DNA of 64,000 nt, taken from Histidinibacterium lentulum (GTDB lineage: Bacteria; Pseudomonadota; Alphaproteobacteria; Rhodobacterales; Rhodobacteraceae). Under the pieces are notes generated by a model. That model had not been told where the DNA came from and made no database searches. It was given only the letters and a program-made list of their open reading frames with translations. The translations under genes were made by a program, and so were the position numbers. This document shows positions 16,174 through 24,346 of this stretch, piece after piece (position 1 is the first letter of the stretch; the number at the start of each line of letters is the position of its first letter). The stretch is taken from positions 1 to 64,000 of the forward strand of contig NZ_ML119095.1 in NCBI RefSeq assembly GCF_003789055.1, in the 5' to 3' direction.

Positions 16174-16713
16174 ATGGCTCAGCCGACTCTGATCCCGAAT
16201 TGCGACGGCGCAAGGTTTGAATCGCTGCCGCTCGACACACCCCGCAACCGCTGCATCCTCGCGCTCGACCTCGGCACCTCGACCGGCTGGGCGATCCGCG
16301 GCCATGACGGCCTGATTACCAGCGGGACCGTCTCGCTGCGCCCCGGCCGCTTCGATGGCGGCGGCATGCGCTACCTGCGCTTCACCAACTGGCTGACCGA
16401 GATCGACCGGCTGTCCGGGCCCGTCGCCGCCATCTGGTTCGAGGAAGTCCGCCGCCACGCAGGGACCGACGCGAGCCACATCTATGGCGGGCTGATGGCC
16501 ACGCTGACTGCATGGGCCGAGCTGCGGGGCGTGCCCTATGAGGGCGTCCCGGTCGGTACGATCAAGCGCCACGCCTCGGGCAAGGGCAACGCCGACAAGG
16601 CCGCCATGGTCGCCGCCGTCCGCTCCCGCGGCTTCAGCCCCGCTGACGACAACGAGGCCGACGCCATCGCCATCCTGCTCTGGGCGATCGAGACGAAGGG
16701 AGGTGTCGCATGA
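16174..16713 (+). CDS. RuvC-like Holliday-junction resolvase fold protein
   Basis: A 179-residue protein with an RNase H-like core: ILALDLGTSTGWAI with the first acidic residue (about 31), AIWFEEVRRHAG with a second (about 90), and DDNEADAIAILLWAI with the C-terminal acidic residues. This is the pattern of phage RuvC-type resolvases. An AAGGAGA site precedes ATG 16174, which sets the start inside a longer open frame. It would resolve branched phage DNA before packaging. Confidence 0.8.
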   Translation: MAQPTLIPNCDGARFESLPLDTPRNRCILALDLGTSTGWAIRGHDGLITSGTVSLRPGRFDGGGMRYLRFTNWLTEIDRLSGPVAAIWFEEVRRHAGTDASHIYGGLMATLTAWAELRGVPYEGVPVGTIKRHASGKGNADKAAMVAAVRSRGFSPADDNEADAIAILLWAIETKGGVA

Positions 16714-16910
16714 GATGGCACCCCCATGGCTACGGCGGTCGGCGCCGCGATCCCGAGCAGGTCAAGCGTGAGGGCTGGCGGGAACAGGGCGTCCTCGCGG
16801 TCTCCGCCGATGACGACCGCCTCACCTGGCCCGAGCGTGAACTGGTCCGCCAGCTGGGCGAGAAGCTCTACGGCCCGCGCCCGTCCGACAGGGAGGCGCG
16901 TCATGGCTGA
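16710..16910 (+). CDS. small basic phage protein
   Basis: A 66-residue Arg-rich protein (MRWHPHGYGGRRRDPEQVK, then an acidic-amphipathic C-terminal half). Its start overlaps the RuvC-like stop (ATGA, 16710-16713) and its stop overlaps the next start. No domain is recognised. The coupled position suggests a small accessory of the replication module. Confidence 0.55.
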   Translation: MRWHPHGYGGRRRDPEQVKREGWREQGVLAVSADDDRLTWPERELVRQLGEKLYGPRPSDREARHG

Positions 16911-17283
16911 TCGGGAATGGACCGCGGACTGCGTCGCCGATCATTTCGAGGAGGCGTTCCGCACCCTGCGCAAGCTGCCGCCGGTGAAGGCGCAGGGCTA
17001 TTTCAACACCTGGCCCGACATCGTGCGGACCAGCCGCGAGATCGCGGCGATGGAACCCCAGCCGATGCGGGTCTGGCCCTCGGCCGCTGCGATCACCCGG
17101 CTCGAGGAGACCTTCGACTGGGTGCTCTGGATCGAGGAGGCGGAGCGCAAGCTGGTCTGGTCGCGTGCGGCCCGGGTGCCGTGGAAGCAGATCAGCGGCG
17201 AGCTGGGGTGCGACCGCACGACCGCCTGGCGTCGCTGGCAGCTGGCGCTGACCAAGATCGCTGCGCGCCTGAATGCGCAGTGA
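16903..17283 (+). CDS. helix-turn-helix phage protein (DUF6362-like)
   Basis: A 126-residue protein starting MADREWTADCVADHFEEAFR. It contains a C-terminal helix-turn-helix, VPWKQISGELGCDRTTAWRR (about 95-114). Proteins of this kind (I believe DUF6362) are frequent near the end of early operons in alphaproteobacterial prophages and may control late genes. A GGGAGG site precedes the ATG, which excludes the longer upstream reading. Confidence 0.65.
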   Translation: MADREWTADCVADHFEEAFRTLRKLPPVKAQGYFNTWPDIVRTSREIAAMEPQPMRVWPSAAAITRLEETFDWVLWIEEAERKLVWSRAARVPWKQISGELGCDRTTAWRRWQLALTKIAARLNAQ

Positions 17284-17699
17284 CTCCAATATGTTGCAAC
17301 ACTTTTTCCTTCGACATCTGCAACATGATCATGCTATTCCGAAGGCAAGATGGGGAGAGTGCGCTGGAAAGCTCGCTCTCCCCTTTGCGTTGACGGGGCT
17401 CTTCTGGACCCCGGTATCCAGCGAGGGTCCGGCGGGGGTCCATCCCACGGCAGTTTCCGGTTCCTTCCTGGCGACATTCGTATGCTGGCGGGCGAAGCGC
17501 GGAACATCGCCAGCGACAGGGCCGGATTTTTGGGAAGCCACCCGGAAGCCGGAGCCACGCGCGCCCCGCGCAAACACCAATGAACGCTGGCCTTCCGACC
17601 GGACACCGCTGGTGGCCGCTGGACCCCGTGTGGAGTCCGGCCCGGCATCCGGAGTCCGGAAGCCACCGGCATCCACCCGACCGAGGAACCGTGCCCATC
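17284..17699. other. 416-base gene-free region before the methyltransferase genes
   Basis: No open frame here looks coding. It begins with an inverted repeat ATGTTGCA-N20-TGCAACAT (17291-17326); the left arm is part of a 10-bp palindrome TGTTGCAACA (17292-17301). Further on there are short direct repeats (GGAGTCCGG twice and CCGGCATCC twice, about 17630-17675). It probably separates early and methyltransferase transcription units and may hold a promoter. No regulator can be named. Confidence 0.35.
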
Positions 17700-19064
17700 A
17701 TGACGTTGAGCTTCGCCCCGGACGCGATCGAGACGTGGCCGCTGTCGCGCCTCCAGCCCTACGCGAAGAACGCGAAGGCGCATGGCGCGGATCAGGTCGC
17801 GAAGATCGCCGCCAGCATGGCCGAGTTCGGCTGGACCGTGCCCTGCCTCGTCGGCGAGGACGGCGAACTGATAGCAGGCCACGGGCGCGTGCTGGCCGCG
17901 ACGCAGCTCGGGCTGACCGAGGCGCCGGTGATCGTGCTCGGGCACCTGACCGAAGCGCAGCGCCGGGCGTACCGGATTGCGGACAACAAGCTGACGGAAC
18001 TCGGCACCTGGGACGAGGCGCTGCTGTCGGCGGAACTGAACGACCTGCTGGCCGAAGACTTCGACCTGTCGCTGGTCGGGTTTTCCGATGGCGAACTCGA
18101 CAAGCTGCTGGCCTTCGATCTCGACGGTGGCGGCGAGGAAGAGGGCGCCGGGGGCTCCGTGCCGCCGGTGACCATCCCCGAACCCCCACGCAATCCGGCG
18201 TCGCGGACGGGCGATCTCTGGATCCTCGGCGATCACCGGCTGCTCTGCGGCGACAGCACCAGCGCGGCCGATGTGCGCCGCCTGATGAACGGTGAGCGCG
18301 CGATCCTTTTCGCGACCGATCCACCGTATCTCGTCGACTACGACGGCTCGAACCATCCGACCCGCAACAAGGACTGGTCGGCGTCCTACGGCACGACTTG
18401 GGACGACAGTTCGCAGGGCGCGGAACTCTATGACGGGTTCATCGCTGCAGCCGTGGCGGAAGCCATCGCCGAGGATGCTGCCTGGTACTGCTGGCACGCC
18501 TCGCGCCGCCAGGCGATGCTGGAAGCCTGCTGGGAGAAGGCAGGCGCCTTTGTGCATCAGCAAATCATCTGGGTGAAAGACCGGGGCGTCCTGACCCGGT
18601 CGCATTACCTCTGGAAGCACGAGCCCTGTTTCATGGGCTGGCGTCGCCCGAACCGCCCGCCGAAGGTGGCCGAGGAAACGCTGCCATCGACATGGGCGCT
18701 TCCCAGCTTCGCCAAGGATGACCGGCCTGACCATCCGACGCCGAAGCCGCTCGACGCCTTCGGGATCCCGATGCGCCAGCATGTGGCGCGGGGCGGCCTC
18801 TGCTATGAGCCGTTCTCCGGCTCCGGGTCGCAGATCATGGCGGGCGAGGCCAATGGCCGCCGCGTCTTCGCAATGGAGATCAGCGCGGCGTATGTCGATG
18901 TCGCCGTGGAGCGTTGGCAGGCCGAAACCGACAAGGACGCGATCCTCGACGGCGACGGCCGGACCTTCGCGCAGGTGAAGGCGGAGCGGCTGGGCGACGT
19001 CACCGATACGCCGGACACGGACGCCGAACCCGAACCCGCGCGAAAGCGCCAGACCGCCGCGTGA
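17700..19064 (+). CDS. ParB-like domain fused to DNA N6-adenine/N4-cytosine methyltransferase
   Basis: A 454-residue protein. The N-terminal ParB/sulfiredoxin-like domain has LQPYAKNAKAHGADQVAKIA, then LIAGHGRVLAA (about 57-67). The C-terminal methyltransferase has the catalytic DPPY motif FATDPPYLVDYDG (about 204-216) and the S-adenosylmethionine motif YEPFSGSGSQIMAG (about 369-382), in the order DPPY then FxGxG of beta-class enzymes. Phage enzymes of this class modify phage DNA, often against host restriction. A tandem C5 methyltransferase follows after one base. The start at ATG 17700 is chosen because the longer frame adds unrelated sequence. Confidence 0.88.
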   Translation: MTLSFAPDAIETWPLSRLQPYAKNAKAHGADQVAKIAASMAEFGWTVPCLVGEDGELIAGHGRVLAATQLGLTEAPVIVLGHLTEAQRRAYRIADNKLTELGTWDEALLSAELNDLLAEDFDLSLVGFSDGELDKLLAFDLDGGGEEEGAGGSVPPVTIPEPPRNPASRTGDLWILGDHRLLCGDSTSAADVRRLMNGERAILFATDPPYLVDYDGSNHPTRNKDWSASYGTTWDDSSQGAELYDGFIAAAVAEAIAEDAAWYCWHASRRQAMLEACWEKAGAFVHQQIIWVKDRGVLTRSHYLWKHEPCFMGWRRPNRPPKVAEETLPSTWALPSFAKDDRPDHPTPKPLDAFGIPMRQHVARGGLCYEPFSGSGSQIMAGEANGRRVFAMEISAAYVDVAVERWQAETDKDAILDGDGRTFAQVKAERLGDVTDTPDTDAEPEPARKRQTAA

Positions 19065-19065
19065 C

Positions 19066-20247
19066 ATGCATGACCTGGCTCTACCTTCCTCCGGAGACGC
19101 TTCCGGAGCCGGAGACGCATGTCTGTTCGGCCTCTCCCTCTGCTCCGGCGCGGGCGGTATCGACCTCGGGCTCACCATCGCCATCCCCGGATATCGTGCT
19201 GTGGGCCATGTCGAACGGGAAACCTTCGCCGCAGCCACTCTCGTGGCGCGGATGGAAGACGCGTCCCTGGATCAGGCTGTTGTCTGGGACGATGTTGCAA
19301 CTTTCGACGGCCGCCCGTGGCGCGGCGCGGTGGACATCGTCACTGCGGGCTATCCGTGCCAGCCGTTCTCCGTCGCGGGCAAACGCCGGGGCGCCGACGA
19401 CCCGCGCCACCTCTGGCCGCATGTCGCCCGCATCATCGGCGAGGTCGAACCGCCCTTCGTCTTCCTCGAGAATGTCGCCCATCATCTCCGCCTCGGCTTC
19501 CCCGAAGTCGCCGCAGGACTGGTCGGCATGGGCTACCGCCTTGCGGCAGGCCTCTTCACGGCGGCGGAAGTCGGCGCGCCCCACAAGCGCGAGCGGCTCT
19601 TCATCCTCGCCATCCGCGAAGGGGACGATCTGGCCGACCCCGCGCGCCTGCTCTGGCACCCGGTCGAGTGGCGGGAACCGGACGGAACTGCTGCGGCTCT
19701 GGCCGACGCCAAGGGCCAGCGCCAACGAGAACAGGCAGACAATACCGACGCCGTCGCAGAAAGCGGGCCAGCACGGCATGAACCTGGCGACCACGGCTGC
19801 GATGTGGCCCACGCCGCAGACCGACAGTTTCCGCAGCCGGGGCGGCGAACGACGAGACGAGAAGGGTCTGGACCGCATGGCGCGGGACTGGCCGACGCCG
19901 ATGGCGAACGACGGCTGCAAGCCGAGCGCGGGCAACCGCAAGACGGCCGATCTGACCCATGCGGTGGGATTGTGGATGACGCCGACGGCGCGGGATCACA
20001 AGGACGGGGCGACGACACTCGCGAACACGCCGGTGAACGGCCTGCTTGGCCGCCAGGTCCTGGTGACGCCGATGGCTGGGAGCGATACCTCCGAGCCGCG
20101 CCGGACCTTGAACCCGCTGTTCGTCGAGGCACTGATGGGTTGGCCCACCGGGTGGACCGGCTTCGCCTCTGTGGCAACGGCGTGGTCCCCTTGGTTGCGG
20201 CGCATGCGCTGCGAACTCTCGCGGCTGAACTGCTGGCCGATGGATGA
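19066..20247 (+). CDS. phage DNA (cytosine-5) methyltransferase
   Basis: A 393-residue C5 methyltransferase. Motif I is LCSGAGGIDLGL (about 25-36), motif IV is GYPCQPFSVAGKRRG with the catalytic Cys (about 96), motif VI is FLENVAHH, motif VIII is PHKRERLFILA (about 172-182), and motif X is RLCGNGVVPLVAAHAL near the end. Between VIII and X the protein is a string of LADAKGQ/LADADGER-like repeats rather than a normal target-recognition domain. The same DNA read in the +1 frame gives LWPTPRAS/DWPTPMAND repeats typical of other phage C5 enzymes (see 19697-20260). It would methylate phage DNA. Confidence 0.8.
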   Translation: MHDLALPSSGDASGAGDACLFGLSLCSGAGGIDLGLTIAIPGYRAVGHVERETFAAATLVARMEDASLDQAVVWDDVATFDGRPWRGAVDIVTAGYPCQPFSVAGKRRGADDPRHLWPHVARIIGEVEPPFVFLENVAHHLRLGFPEVAAGLVGMGYRLAAGLFTAAEVGAPHKRERLFILAIREGDDLADPARLLWHPVEWREPDGTAAALADAKGQRQREQADNTDAVAESGPARHEPGDHGCDVAHAADRQFPQPGRRTTRREGSGPHGAGLADADGERRLQAERGQPQDGRSDPCGGIVDDADGAGSQGRGDDTREHAGERPAWPPGPGDADGWERYLRAAPDLEPAVRRGTDGLAHRVDRLRLCGNGVVPLVAAHALRTLAAELLADG

Positions 20248-20260
20248 GGCAGCGGCATGA
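19697..20260 (+). other. alternative-frame extension of the C5 methyltransferase (WPTP-repeat region)
   Basis: In the +1 frame relative to the methyltransferase this stretch is open and reads LWPTPRAS, MWPTPQTD, DWPTPMAND, LWMTPTARD, then LNPLFVEALMGWPTGWTGF. That series is the usual C-terminal half of many phage C5 methyltransferases. The stop at 20258-20260 overlaps the next gene's ATG as ATGA. No ATG with a ribosome-binding site opens it, so it would need a +1 frameshift from the main frame. It could be a second real reading, a decayed frame, or an effect of the repeats. Confidence 0.4.
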
Positions 20261-20481
20261 AGCAGACCCGCCTCATGTCGCTGGTCGAGTCCGTCGCCAA
20301 CGTGATCGTCGGCTACGGCGTCGCGGTCGTGACGCAGATCCTGATCTTCCCGATCTTCGGGCTGCACACGACGCTGGCGCAGAACCTGAAGATGGGCGCC
20401 ATTTTCACCGTCGTCTCGATCGCCCGTTCCTTCGCCTTGCGGCGGGTGTTCGAGGCGATCCGGATGCGGAGCGCCAAATGA
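20257..20481 (+). CDS. small phage membrane protein (DUF7220-like)
   Basis: A 74-residue protein (MKQTRLMSLVESVANVIVGY) with two predicted membrane helices (about 12-32 and 44-60) and a basic C-terminus FEAIRMRSAK. The family is widespread in phages of alphaproteobacteria and has no known role; I recall it as DUF7220. It is the last gene of the plus-strand methyltransferase unit and faces a minus-strand gene across a hairpin. Confidence 0.7.
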   Translation: MKQTRLMSLVESVANVIVGYGVAVVTQILIFPIFGLHTTLAQNLKMGAIFTVVSIARSFALRRVFEAIRMRSAK

Positions 20482-20483
20482 TC

Positions 20484-20510
20484 GACCGCCGCCCCGTAGG
20501 GACGGCGGTC
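20484..20510. terminator. strong hairpin between convergent genes
   Basis: An 8-bp stem GACCGCCG/CGGCGGTC with an inner CCC/GGG stem lies between the stop of the membrane-protein gene and the stop of the DUF3489-like gene. There is no T-run on either strand, so termination would be only partly intrinsic. Its position between convergent genes favours a shared terminator. Confidence 0.5.
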
Positions 20511-20534
20511 ATCAGCTTGTCGGGGTCCGGCGCG

Positions 20535-21107
20535 TCAGGCGGCGGGGAGTTTGTACACGCGCCCCCGATCCTCGACCTTCTCCGAGGTCACCTCGAGCCC
20601 GAGCTTCTTCTTCAGCGCCCCCGCCATCGCGCCGCGCACCGTGTGCGACTGCCAGCCCGTCGCGGCCATGATCTCCTCGATGGTCGCGCCGTCCGGTGCG
20701 CGCAGCATGGCGATCAGCGTGGCCTGCTTGGTGCCCTCGCGCGGTGTGCGCGTCTTGGGCGCGGTTTCGGCTACGGTGGGGGTGTCCGGCGCGGCCTCCT
20801 CGGTAGGCGCGTCCGTCGCGCCCGCAGGCGCGGGGTTCGCGTCCTCGGTCTCGATCCCGATGGCGGCAAGGCCCGCGTCGGTGGCAACCAGCGTGACGCC
20901 GTGGCCGTCTCCGGTCTCGCGCCACATAAGCTCGCCCTTGCGCGTGTCGGCGTCGACCTCCTGCAGGAAGTTCTTCGCGAGCATCGCGCCGACCACCTTG
21001 GCAGCGGCGCCGCCGCGCAGGCTCTCGGGCAGCGGCAGTGCGATGCGGTCCTCGCGCTGTGCGGCGGCGCTGAGGATGATGGCTTGGGTGTCAGAAAGCT
21101 TGGTCAT
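20535..21107 (-). CDS. DUF3489-domain protein
   Basis: A 190-residue protein. The C-terminal domain, TKQATLIAMLRAPDGATIEE followed by IMAATGWQSHTVRGAMAGAL (about 125-165), matches the DUF3489 winged-helix-like family. The N-terminal half (MTKLSDTQAIILSAAAQRED) resembles the start of the same family; a Pro/Ala/Thr linker joins them. It is likely a DNA-binding regulator in the prophage, transcribed opposite to its neighbours and together with a small upstream gene. Confidence 0.75.
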   Translation of the reverse strand: MTKLSDTQAIILSAAAQREDRIALPLPESLRGGAAAKVVGAMLAKNFLQEVDADTRKGELMWRETGDGHGVTLVATDAGLAAIGIETEDANPAPAGATDAPTEEAAPDTPTVAETAPKTRTPREGTKQATLIAMLRAPDGATIEEIMAATGWQSHTVRGAMAGALKKKLGLEVTSEKVEDRGRVYKLPAA

Positions 21108-21202
21108 GGGATCGTCTCCGTATTCGGGCCCGCGTCATGCGGCGCCTCCTACGACCCCGAGCCGCGCAGGGCGCGCGGCGGGAGTTCCGGCAGTGCCGGA
21201 GA

Positions 21203-21475
21203 TCAGCGGGCGTGCTCGCCCTCGCCGAAGGCGCTGTCGGTGATGCGCTTCAGGAGGCTGGCGTAGTGTTCGAGGGTGCCGACATGGCCCCAGTTGATCT
21301 CGTCGGGGTGGGCGTTGAAGTGGTCGTCGCTCAGCGTCTGCAGCCGGGCGAGCATCTCGTCGATCTCGGCCTTCTTGCCGATGAAGGCCGCGAGCGCGGC
21401 TTCCTTATTCCGGCGCGCCTTCTCGGCGCGGAGTTCGTGGCGCGGGGTGGTGATCGGGTTCAGGCGCGTGGTCAT
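21203..21475 (-). CDS. small phage protein, unknown function
   Basis: A 90-residue helical, charged protein (MTTRLNPITTPRHELRAEKA, then GKKAEIDEMLARLQTLSDDH). An AAGGAG site lies about 9 bases before the ATG. It is the first gene of a minus-strand pair with the DUF3489-like gene and is divergent from the terminase operon. No domain is recognised. Confidence 0.6.
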   Translation of the reverse strand: MTTRLNPITTPRHELRAEKARRNKEAALAAFIGKKAEIDEMLARLQTLSDDHFNAHPDEINWGHVGTLEHYASLLKRITDSAFGEGEHAR

Positions 21476-21586
21476 CGTGATGGCTCCTTGGTGAGTTGCA
21501 TCGTCCTTCTGAACGGACGTTCGCTCCGGTCGCGCTGCTTATCAACTCGATAAGAACATGATTTCGATAGATAATCGGAGCCGTCG
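21476..21586. promoter_or_regulatory. divergent promoter region before the terminase operon
   Basis: A 111-base region between divergent genes. Near the packaging-gene side it contains TTATC-N5-GATAA (21539-21553) followed by CGATAG and ATAATCG half-sites, in an AT-rich patch. This looks like an operator/promoter for the late operon; the protein that binds it is unknown. Confidence 0.3.
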
Positions 21587-22183
21587 ATGCAGGGCATGAG
21601 CGAGCGCCAGTACGCCGCGCATGTCGGGCTGTCGCGGGGCGCGATCCAGAAGGCCAAGGCCGCCGAGCGGCTGGTCCTCTATCCCGACGGCAGCATCAAC
21701 GCGGCCGCCAGCGACGCCAGACGTGCCGAGACGACCGACCCGTCCAAGACCCGCAAGCCGCCCACGCCGAAGCTGAAGCCCGTCCCCGAGGCGGCCGTGG
21801 CCGCTGTTGGCGACACGCTGCGTGAACAGGGGCTGGCAGTCCCGGCCGTCGGCGGCGGCACGACCTTCCTGCAGGCGAAGACCGCGAACGAGGTGCTGAA
21901 AGCGCAGGAGCGGCGCATCCGGCTCCAGAAGCTGAAGGGGGAGTTGATCGAGCGGGCCCGCGCGCTGGCGCTGGTGTTCCGGCTGGCGCGGGAGGAACGG
22001 GACGCGTGGGTGAACTGGCCTGCACGCGCGGCGGCGCTGATGGCGGCCGAACTGTCAGCCTCGTGCGCCGACGTGACCGGCCAGCAGATCACCGTGGAGC
22101 CAGCCGCGATGCAGAAGGTCCTGGAGAAACATGTACGCGCCCACCTCGACGAACTCGCCGAGGTCCGGCCCGACTTCCGGTGA
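21587..22183 (+). CDS. terminase small subunit (Nu1-like)
   Basis: A 198-residue protein. The N-terminus MSERQYAAHVGLSRGAIQKAK (from residue 4) is a helix-turn-helix of the kind used by Nu1-type small terminases to recognise packaging sites. The rest is helical (LQAKTANEVLKAQERRIRLQ, KGELIERARALALVFRL) and matches phage DNA-packaging Nu1 homologues. It directly precedes and overlaps the GpA-type large subunit, confirming the assignment. Confidence 0.82.
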   Translation: MQGMSERQYAAHVGLSRGAIQKAKAAERLVLYPDGSINAAASDARRAETTDPSKTRKPPTPKLKPVPEAAVAAVGDTLREQGLAVPAVGGGTTFLQAKTANEVLKAQERRIRLQKLKGELIERARALALVFRLAREERDAWVNWPARAAALMAAELSASCADVTGQQITVEPAAMQKVLEKHVRAHLDELAEVRPDFR

Positions 22184-24134
22184 CGATGATGGCCTGATCG
22201 ACTTCGACGGCGCGGGCGAGATCCTCCGCGCCTGGGGCAACGGGTTGCGGCCCGACCCGGAGCTGACCGTTTCGGAATGGGCGGACCGGCACCGGATGCT
22301 CTCGGGGCGGGCTTCAGCCGAACCGGGGCGGTATCGCACCGTGCGCACGCCCTACATGCGCGAGATCATGGACCGGCTGTCGCCGGGGGATCCCACGCAG
22401 CGGATCGTGTTCATGAAGGCGGCGCAGGTCGGCGCGACCGAGGCGGGCAACAACTGGATCGGGTTCGCGATCCACCAGGCGCCGGGTCCGATGCTGGCGG
22501 TCCAGCCGACCGTGGAACTGGCCAAGCGCAACTCGCGCCAGCGCATCGACCCGCTGATCGATGAAAGCCCAGAGCTGCGGGAGCGGGTGAAGCCCGCGCG
22601 ATCCCGCGATGCGGGCAACACGATGCTCTCGAAGGAGTTCGCGGGCGGCATCCTGATCATGACGGGCGCGAACTCGGCGGTCGGGCTTCGGTCCACCCCG
22701 GCGCGCTACATCTTCCTCGACGAGGTCGACGCCTATCCCGCCTCGGCCGACGAGGAAGGCGATCCGGTCACGCTCGCCGAGGCGCGCTCCCTGACCTTCG
22801 CCCACCGGCGCAAGGTGCTGCTGGTCTCGACGCCCACGATCCGGGGGCTGTCGCGCATCGAGCGCGAGTACGAGGCCAGCGACCAGCGTCGGTTCTTCGT
22901 GCCGTGCCCACAATGCGGCCACGCACAATGGCTGAAGTTCGACCGGCTGCGCTGGCAAAAGGGCCGCCCGGAGACGGCCGAGTATCACTGCGAGGGCTGC
23001 GACGCGGCAATCGCGGAACACCACAAGACGGCGATGCTGGAGGGCGGCGAATGGCGGGCGACCGCCACGGCCGCCGATCCGACCACGGTCGGGTATCACC
23101 TTTCGGCGCTCTATTCGCCGATCGGCTGGCTGAGCTGGGAGCGGATCGTGCGGTCATGGGAAGCAGCCCAAGGGTCGGACGAGGCGATCAAGGCGTTCCG
23201 CAACACGATCCTCGGCGAGACATGGGTCGAGACCGGGGAAGCGCCCGACTGGCAGCGGCTCTACGACCGGCGCGAACGCTGGAAATCCGGCACGGTGCCA
23301 GCAGGCGGGTTGTTCCTGACAGCCGGAGCCGACGTGCAGAAGGACCGGATCGAGGTCGATGTCTGGGCCTGGGGTCGCGGCTTGGAAAGCTGGCTCGTCG
23401 ATCACGTCGTCATCGAGGGCGGGCCCGACCGGCACGACGCCTGGTCGGAGCTGACCGCGCTGCTGGACAGGTCCTGGCCGCATGAACGCCGCGCGCATCT
23501 CAGGATCGCGCGGCTCGCCATCGACACCGGCTACGAGGCCCCGGCGGTCTATTCCTGGTCGCGGGCGCAAGGCTTCGCGCAGGTGTCGCCGGTCAAGGGC
23601 GTCGAGGGGTTCAACCGCTCGAGCCCGGTGTCGGGGCCGACCTTTGTCGACGCGACCGAGGGCGGCAAACGCCTGCGGCGCGGGGCGCGGCTCTGGACCG
23701 TGGCGGTCTCGACCTTCAAGGCCGAAACCTACCGCTTCCTGCGGCTGGCACGCCCGACCGAGGAGGAGATGGCCGACGGGGCGGCGTTCCCGCCCGGCTC
23801 GGTGCACCTGCCGCACTGGGTCGAGAACGAATGGCTGAAGCAGTTCGTGGCCGAGCAGCTGGTGACGGTGCGCACCAAGCGCGGCTTCGCCCGGCTGGAA
23901 TGGCAGAAGCTGCGCGAGCGCAACGAGGCGCTGGATTGCCGGGTCTACGCCCGCGCAGCCGCCTGGATCGCGGGCGCGGACCGCTGGCCCGACGAGAAAT
24001 GGCGCGACCTCGAGGATCAGCTCGGGGCCGCCCCCACCGACACCGATCCCGCCGGGCAGATCAACCGGCCGGGACAGGCCCCGCAGGGCAAGCGCCGCTC
24101 CGACTGGCTCGGGCGGCGGGAGGGATGGTTCTGA
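22131..24134 (+). CDS. terminase large subunit (GpA family)
   Basis: A 667-residue packaging ATPase-nuclease of the lambda GpA type. Motifs are a Walker A-like KAAQVGATEAGNNWIG (about 99-114), Walker B ARYIFLDEVDAYP (about 190-202), a four-Cys zinc knuckle CPQCGHAQW plus CEGCDAA (about 260-293), and a nuclease domain with GADVQKDRIEVDVWAWG (about 398-414). The start at 22131 overlaps the small subunit by 53 bases; no better start codon occurs downstream before the conserved region. It drives DNA into proheads. Confidence 0.93.
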   Translation: MYAPTSTNSPRSGPTSGDDDGLIDFDGAGEILRAWGNGLRPDPELTVSEWADRHRMLSGRASAEPGRYRTVRTPYMREIMDRLSPGDPTQRIVFMKAAQVGATEAGNNWIGFAIHQAPGPMLAVQPTVELAKRNSRQRIDPLIDESPELRERVKPARSRDAGNTMLSKEFAGGILIMTGANSAVGLRSTPARYIFLDEVDAYPASADEEGDPVTLAEARSLTFAHRRKVLLVSTPTIRGLSRIEREYEASDQRRFFVPCPQCGHAQWLKFDRLRWQKGRPETAEYHCEGCDAAIAEHHKTAMLEGGEWRATATAADPTTVGYHLSALYSPIGWLSWERIVRSWEAAQGSDEAIKAFRNTILGETWVETGEAPDWQRLYDRRERWKSGTVPAGGLFLTAGADVQKDRIEVDVWAWGRGLESWLVDHVVIEGGPDRHDAWSELTALLDRSWPHERRAHLRIARLAIDTGYEAPAVYSWSRAQGFAQVSPVKGVEGFNRSSPVSGPTFVDATEGGKRLRRGARLWTVAVSTFKAETYRFLRLARPTEEEMADGAAFPPGSVHLPHWVENEWLKQFVAEQLVTVRTKRGFARLEWQKLRERNEALDCRVYARAAAWIAGADRWPDEKWRDLEDQLGAAPTDTDPAGQINRPGQAPQGKRRSDWLGRREGWF

Positions 24135-24136
24135 AC

Positions 24137-24346
24137 ATGATCGACTGGACGGAAACCGAGCTTTCGGCGCTGCGCCGGGCCTATGCCAGCGGCACGACGC
24201 GCGTCAGCTATGACGGCAAGTCGGTGGATTACGGCTCGGCCGAGGATCTGCTCGCCCGCATCCGGACCATCGAGCGCGCCATCGCGGGCTTCAGCCGCCC
24301 GCTGCCCGTGGCGGGGCTCGCTGGCTTCTCGCGCGGGGATCGCTGA
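24137..24346 (+). CDS. gpW-like head-tail joining protein
   Basis: A 69-residue protein (MIDWTETELSALRRAYASGT, VSYDGKSVDYGSAEDLLARI). The pattern of a helix, a two-stranded hairpin and a second helix matches the gpW family that closes lambda heads after packaging. It lies 2 bases after the terminase stop and overlaps the portal start (ATGA), the same relative position as W in lambda. Confidence 0.8.
   Translation: MIDWTETELSALRRAYASGTTRVSYDGKSVDYGSAEDLLARIRTIERAIAGFSRPLPVAGLAGFSRGDR

Noticed and set aside
17334-19238. 634-residue minus-strand frame
   Set aside because: Antisense to the ParB-methyltransferase, which has intact catalytic motifs.
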